Translations under genes and position numbers: made by a program | Shown: one piece after another, positions 62,801 to 64,000 of the stretch | How the letters are laid out: every line of letters starts with the position of its first letter | Numbering within the stretch: the stretch's first letter is position 1 | The notes under the pieces: generated by a model | Database searches by the model: none | What the model was told of the DNA's origin: nothing | What the model saw: only the letters and a program-made list of their open reading frames with translations | From: Sphingopyxis sp. CCNWLW2 | GTDB taxonomy: Bacteria > Pseudomonadota > Alphaproteobacteria > Sphingomonadales > Sphingomonadaceae | DNA: 64,000 bases | Direction: 5' to 3' | Assembly: GCF_037095755.1 (NCBI RefSeq) | Contig: NZ_JBAWKJ010000001.1 | Location: 747,001 to 811,000 of the forward strand

Positions 62801-64000
62801 ACTGGTGAAGGCATTGGCCGCCCCGGCGCGCAGAGTGCCGCTATCGACGATGGTCTGGCCGGTATAGCTATTCGCGCCCGAGACCACCCAGGTCCCTGCC
62901 CCGGCGCCGCGCAAATTGCCGGCGCCCGAAATCACGCCCGAAATCACATTGTCCGCGCCGGTGAAGCTGCCGCCCAGCGTGGCGGTGCCGCTGAGACTCG
63001 TGCCGCCGCTCAACGTCAGCGCGCCCGTCCCGTCATTACTGAGGGTGCCGCTGAGGCCCCAGGCACGATTGGTGCTGGCCCCCGCTCCGACATAGCTCAG
63101 AGTGCCGCTTATACCTGTCCCGCCGCCTGTGCCCAGCGAACTGGCGACACCGACATTCGTCAAGGTAGCCGCTTCCACCTTGCCCGCACCGCCGATGCTG
63201 CCGCTCGCGAAGGTATTGGCATCGCCAAGCCTCAGAACGAGGCCGGCATTCGCGTTGAAGGCAACGTCATTGCCGCTGATGACGCCGAGCAGCTCAAGAT
63301 CTGCGGTCTGCGCCGTGAAGGCAGGCGTCTGGGCGAGGGAAGTCCTGTTCACGCCAATGGCGCCGGTCAGTGTAAGGGTCCCGGTGCCGCTGTTGGTAAG
63401 GCCCACGCCGCGATAACCGTTGGCGGTCAGACTCCAGTTGCGGTTCGACACATCGCCGTCGCCGACATAGGAGACGCTGCGCGTGCCGGTGGTTCCGCTT
63501 GGATTCGATATGACGATAGTGCCGTCCGCAACGGTGTTGGGCGCCCCCAGTGAACTGGTTTCGCCCAGATTTCCGATCGAGGAGAAGGTGGAACCGCCTG
63601 CGCCATTGAAGGCGGTCGAACCGCTGTAGTTGTTGCTATCGTCGGTCAGGTTCACCCCGGCACTGACGGCAAGCCCGCCGGTGCCGGTGAAATGGGCGCC
63701 GCCGATACCCGCCCCCGAGATGTTGACTCTGCCCACCCCGCTGAGCGTTACTGTGCGTCCCGTCAGCGTGCCGCCGGTCGCGCCGATGTTCAGCGAACCG
63801 CCCGAGATCGTGATATTGTTGCCGGCGGTGCCCAGAGCGGCGGCACCGCTGGCAGTCAAGGTGCCGTTGACGCTGATATCACCCACAAAGCTGTTCGTAC
63901 CGGTCAGCGAAAGCGCGCCGCCGGTGATCACCGGGCCGCTGCCGAAACTGTTGTTGCCGGTGAGGAACAGGGTACCCGCACTGACCGTCAGGCCTCCATT
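50822..64000 (-). CDS. Giant autotransporter (type Va), N-terminus off window
   Basis: The frame stays open from 50822 to the right edge, so at least 4,392 residues are present. The C-terminal 270 residues form an autotransporter beta-barrel (WGRFESERQRPEALVSTSGA, ending AGFRVRF with terminal Phe). The passenger is Gly/Thr/Asn-rich parallel beta-helix with many PATR-type repeats (GTLTLSGTNSYTGGTTVNAG pattern) and three longer repeat classes. It should be surface-exposed, for adhesion, aggregation or biofilm. Signal peptide and 5' control lie outside. Plus-strand frames across it are shadows. Confidence 0.92.
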   Translation of the reverse strand, partial: NGGLTVSAGTLFLTGNNSFGSGPVITGGALSLTGTNSFVGDISVNGTLTASGAAALGTAGNNITISGGSLNIGATGGTLTGRTVTLSGVGRVNISGAGIGGAHFTGTGGLAVSAGVNLTDDSNNYSGSTAFNGAGGSTFSSIGNLGETSSLGAPNTVADGTIVISNPSGTTGTRSVSYVGDGDVSNRNWSLTANGYRGVGLTNSGTGTLTLTGAIGVNRTSLAQTPAFTAQTADLELLGVISGNDVAFNANAGLVLRLGDANTFASGSIGGAGKVEAATLTNVGVASSLGTGGGTGISGTLSYVGAGASTNRAWGLSGTLSNDGTGALTLSGGTSLSGTATLGGSFTGADNVISGVISGAGNLRGAGAGTWVVSGANSYTGQTIVDSGTLRAGAANAFTSSKIFQVNGGTLDLNDFNQTLTSLTGTGGTLDLGSALLTIEAPTGTTASFGGSIAGSGGLTKLGASTQTLTGASTYTGATTVGGGILNLDFSPAGGPASGIVGSGSTLNMAGGRLNIIGAAGESNSQTFNGLNITAGNNVIDAQSGTGGSLTVNLGAITRSGGLMNFNLPTGGNITTTNTSLGGWATVNGTDYAKVVGGNILAFVEADYTDKDNAADWLDNEFITDVTGFFGTVTGTKQLGGLRYTQPVSTTVTVSPGETLGVDGTIIVAPTVLATNQLITGGMMTGANGGVLGVQQNSSGNFTIASRIVDNGPGMGFTKAGTGLVTLSNTGNSYTGATRVVQGTLAVTSIGNGGAASSIGASSADPSNLVLEASTLRYTGAGDTSDRGFTFAKSGAITGSGVEVTNAGANLTFGGLVTSSDGANFTKTGAGTLTLANDTNDFTGIVTVSGGLLAADTLADGGLVSGTGRASSASANLVLAGGGLQYTGGTASTNRGFTLGVGNGTVDVANGATTLTVSGTAVGTGRLFKAGNGTLILSGTNSYTGGNTVNAGILRAGSTQAFGLASGSMTLANTAGVLLDLSGLNNAVGPLSGGGASGGNVTLGSATLTINGGGGNYSGVISGTGGVTRTGGGTQTFNGCNNIYTGPTSLQGAALSVDCLANGGVASGIGASGSASTNLVLNNGGLNYTGSTVTIDRGFQLAGGASTIGVISASTTLEFTGAIVGGGSLNKAGAGTLILSGTSSSTGNKQVSEGVLRAARTNAFGPQGVMTLNNTAGVLLDLDGYDTLVTSLNGGGAIGGNISLGDAVLTIINGGHTYAGAIGGNGSLIKNGTADQALSGCNSSYTGGTTVNGGTLVVTCLENGGVNSSIGASSSDAANLVINGSILRYIGTGDSTDRQFTLGAGGGALDASGSGTIAFTHAGPLTLAGSATARNLTLTGTNTGENIFSAELGDSGAGATGLAKTGTGTWRLNNQASNYTGATTISGGILIVDKLADGGMDSSIGSSSSAMGNLVIGNGSTFRYVGTGDITDRQFTLDTGVTYIQASGTGALVFDNVGPVGLTGTNATRTVVLGGTNTGLNTMGGAIGDNGTGATTLAKNDSGTWVLTGNNSFTGNTVINNGNLMIGNGGTTGNAGAGNVIVDSATSTLSLNRSDSFIFSGSLSGPGTLAQIGAGTSILTSASNSIGATTISAGTLQVDGALTTPTAAMTGTSALTVNGTVGAIAGGTVALNGDAGSSTITVAAAGTLRGSGDLGGGSDVVNLTGTLNTGVGALSLGDGDDILALNDSAILAGGVLGASGTDMLQVNNAAARTLAGTQAGGFETLAKSLGGTLLLTGTHDYANSVSIAGGLLQADGILTTSAIAMAGDSRLTVNGTVQAAGGAVATITGDAGANTVTVTPGSTLRAGGDLGGGTDFVILTGTLDTGAGTLSLGDGDDNFALNDAAVLTGGVVGGSGVDALRVNNAANRTLTTAQVSGFETLNKTLAGTLTLTGDHSYTNGVTIAAGTLQIGDGTATGTLVGNVANAGTLMFNRTGSSTYAGVISGGGAVNHNGNGTTIFTSNSNYSGTTSVAAGTLLINGDQSGATGLTSVASGATLGGTGTIGGNVTIADGGILAAGSNGAGTLTINGDLALGNTTQLDFEFGQANASGGPLNDLVDVGGNLTLDGTLIVAQSPGGTFGPGVYRMFNYGGTLTDNGVTVGSSEYLVQTSVANQVNLVNSAGLTLSFWDGDAGPHADGIIGGGSGTWRAAGDVNWTDSTGLFAAPFANASFAVFQGAGGTVAVDNTNGQVEATGMQFAVNGYTVQGGGLTLVDDSSQPGQSVIRVGDGTAAGADYTTTIASDLAGATQLVKTDAGTLILSGTNSYTGGTAINGGTIRISQNLNLGDNGGTLSFNGGTLNTAADMGIIRSIDLGGTGIIDVDAGTLLTINGTISGGGAFVKNGTGLMILTANNGYTGGTTVNAGILQVGSGTAGSIQGDVVNNAQIAFARSDDLVFGGAISGGGSLSQLGAGILTLTADNSYTGATSISNVNAGTLRLGSGGTTGSVAGDIANGGTLIFNRSNEYSFAGTISGTGDVRQEGTGTTILSADNSYTGSTVISSGTLLINGNQTAATGATNVLGGGTFGGTGTIGGDVFVGGGATLAPGDATGPGTLTINGNLGFSPNATLAYDFGQSNIVGGPLNDLTEVAGDLALDGTIDVTLSPGGSFDPGVYRVINYAGTLTDNGLDVDPAYYVQTSVANQVNLVNTSGLTMRFWDGVNGGKNDGAITGGDGLWQNSSGNDNWTEFDGSANAPFTDDAFAVFSGVGGTVTVDDSLGGITASGMQFASDGYSIIGTGVSLVTPQAVIRVGDGTANGAAYTATVASNLTGVGDLIKSDLGTLVLTGTNGFVGDVGVRGGELRLADGGTITSANGIVAIEAGDAAVMTVAGNDGSGNASTWTVGADLSVGYGGNGTLNVIDGGRVVSSAGQVGLDSDGIGQVLVSGTGSSWENSGRISVGLFGAGVLRIENGAAVTSNDGVVGGSGQGDAIISGPSTSWVNTQQLNVGSFGNGSLRIENGASVTSNQGYVGANSTGSAVVTGAGSNWLVTDFTMTIGNEGDGSLTIEDGGRVRAEGGFSLGVAAGVTSTVTLLGTTGSRGVLETSQIRAGAGTVNFTMDGGLLRATANNNVFLNNFATTDVTLGANGGVIDTDGYNIGISPRFIGAGGLVKDGSGTLRLGGANSYAGATLVNAGTLIVNGDQSAATGLTTVFSGATLGGNGVIGGNIDMLDGAILAPGESAGTLTVGGNLSLAGASILNYEFGQAGVAGGALNDLVNVGGDLVLDGTINVTIPAGGTFGPGIYRVFNYGGMLTDNGLAIGMMPAGSDVFVQTAVANQVNLINTGDALLNFWDGSAGASKFNDVVDGGSGMWRTALDNSWTEATGAVNAAYDNGAFAIFTGTGGVVTIDNSLGAVAASGLQFATTNYRIQGGALTLTGPQSVIRVGDGTSAGLGYNTIITSEITGSAQLIKTDLGRLELTGTNSYTGGTAFNGGTVQISSDANLGAASGGLSFNGGTLDTTADISSGRTVDLAGQGVFSTDADTTLRLTGNLTGAGLIGKLGAGTLVLAGTGNHTGGIGVAQGTLLVNGDYGAATGSVTVNQLTTLGGTGTIGGTVNLSGTLAPGAGGAGTLTVGGDLLISPTATLDFEFGEAGVVGGALNDLVNVGGNLVLDGVLNVGVPAGGASDLGIYRIFNYGGTLTDNGVMLGTMPTGSNAQVQTSIAGQVNLVNSGGLTLNFWDGAAGPKNDGVINGGSGVWQASSGNDNWTNADGSVNAPYSDGGFAVFGGVGGTVTVDDGRGAVIAVGMQFAANNYVIAGDGITLTDPTATIRVGEGSAAGAGFTATINSALGGAAQLAKTDAGTLILGGTNSYTGGTVITGGAIRIASDSNLGAVSGAVTLDSGTLETSATMASARDIIVAGDGAISTAADTVFTYNGIFSGAGSLTKAGTGTLLVAADNSSFGGSTSVAAGTLAVQGSLGGVVSVGAAGRVEGAGRVGRLVNAGVVAPGSGIGSLTVAGDYTGNGGVLEIEAALGGDASAADRLIVNGATSGNTRVTVINRGGLGDQTVEGIKIVDVAGASNGIFTLEGDYLFDGEQAVVLGAYGYRLYKNGVSTPQDGDWYLRSARLNGAGNPEGPLYQPGVPVYEAYVGALQSLNRLPTLQQRVGNRSWAASPIAGAGLWGRFESERQRPEALVSTSGADRKVDQWQAQLGLDAALSERRDGAALVGGLTAHYGKADSSVASVFGDGTIGTQGYGVGATMTWYGPQGFYVDGQVKLSWFDSDLESNILGSLARGNKGDGQAFSLELGKQTPIGGNLSITPQVQMSYAKVDFDRFADPSAAAVSVAKGESLKTRWGLAIDHQTSWKGRAGDTRRTRLYTVMNLGYEWLDGAVADVSGTPIANRDHRLTGELGLGGSYSWGDDRFTLYTEVSGDTAIADFGAGYNLKGTAGFRVRF
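52620..58000 (-). repeat. Four long repeat units in the autotransporter passenger
   Basis: Four units carry the same order: LNDLVNVGGNL, YRxFNYGGTLTDNG, QVNLVN, FWDG, NWT, FAVF-x-GVGGTV, GMQFA and IRVGDGTA. The FWDG blocks lie near 52980, 54140, 56040 and 57610, so spacings are about 1.15, 1.9 and 1.57 kb. Unit length differs because of inserted blocks; the third unit holds a run of four VGxxGNGTLxIxxGGxV repeats (about 55000-55500). Confidence 0.8.
58290..59225 (-). repeat. Tandem duplication of about 155 residues in the passenger
   Basis: Two adjacent copies of a block with RLTVNGTV, GDAGANTVTV, GDLGGGTDFVILTGTLDTGA, LSLGDGDDNFALND and LRVNNAANRTL. The GDGDD motif resembles RTX-type calcium-binding turns but occurs once per copy, not as nonapeptides. 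Copies are about 465 bases apart. Confidence 0.75.

Noticed and set aside
1..64000. tRNA, rRNA, integrase or transposase genes
   Set aside because: None was recognised, so no mobile-element boundary is claimed for the ars or stress regions.

Overview
The window is high-GC DNA from an alphaproteobacterium, most likely a sphingomonad (Sphingopyxis/Sphingomonas type). This is inferred from the cbb3 operon order, the FixL/FixJ pair, a SciP-like CtrA-pathway protein, a ROSE-type RNA thermometer and several small conserved proteins. No rRNA, tRNA, CRISPR array, integrase or transposase was seen. Genes are dense, on both strands, mostly in short operons with 4-base or longer overlaps.

Region 1 (1-31 kb) looks like an oxygen-limitation and stress island. 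It holds the ccoNOQP-ccoG operon for cbb3 oxidase, a divergent OmpW porin, a universal stress protein with an FNR regulator downstream, a GNAT enzyme, two zinc alcohol dehydrogenases, a lone receiver, a second universal stress protein, two three-BON-domain paralogues, a small heat-shock protein and an L,D-transpeptidase. It continues with a second FNR-type regulator, a DUF465/DksA/MgtC/Nramp run, a lone LuxR helix-turn-helix protein, FixJ, the haem-PAS kinase FixL, a quinone reductase, a beta-CASP nuclease, small membrane proteins, a VIT-type transporter, a Baeyer-Villiger-type monooxygenase and a Nudix hydrolase. Five good FNR/FixK boxes (TTGAY-N4-RTCAA) occur in the window. Those at 4274, 6646, 29380 and 32528 sit before ccoN/ompW, usp-fnr, the monooxygenase and a cytochrome b561; the one at 39710 overlaps the ars promoter. 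A second recurring motif, TTACGNAA, lies before hsp20, BON, luxR and in the fnr2/DUF465 gap, and may be read by FixJ or the LuxR protein. The likely circuit is FixL senses O2, FixJ activates, FNR proteins relay, and the respiratory and stress genes respond.

Region 2 (26-32 kb) shows decay: an ATP-grasp gene and a potassium channel gene each appear to miss one base, and a DUF1275 gene is broken in several places.

Region 3 (32-39 kb) is mixed housekeeping: cytochrome b561, a spermidine-synthase-like protein, YjdM, an XRE-SulP pair, DUF983, a SciP-like protein, secreted small proteins and a candidate small RNA.

Region 4 (39.6-43 kb) is an arsenic operon arsR-arsC-acr3-arsH, with paired operators and apparently leaderless arsR, followed by a convergent GNAT gene of the phosphinothricin/arsinothricin acetyltransferase type.

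Region 5 (43-50.6 kb) has a Ca2+/H+ antiporter-like protein, two small heat-shock proteins (the first behind a ROSE-type thermometer), an NDUFS4-like orphan, secreted and hypothetical proteins, and ahpC-ahpF.

Region 6 (50.8-64 kb) is one giant autotransporter running off the right edge (more than 4,390 residues), built of PATR-type and longer repeats with a C-terminal beta-barrel. GTCCGCT...AGCGGAC hairpins, a probable dispersed repeat family, occur in three gaps.
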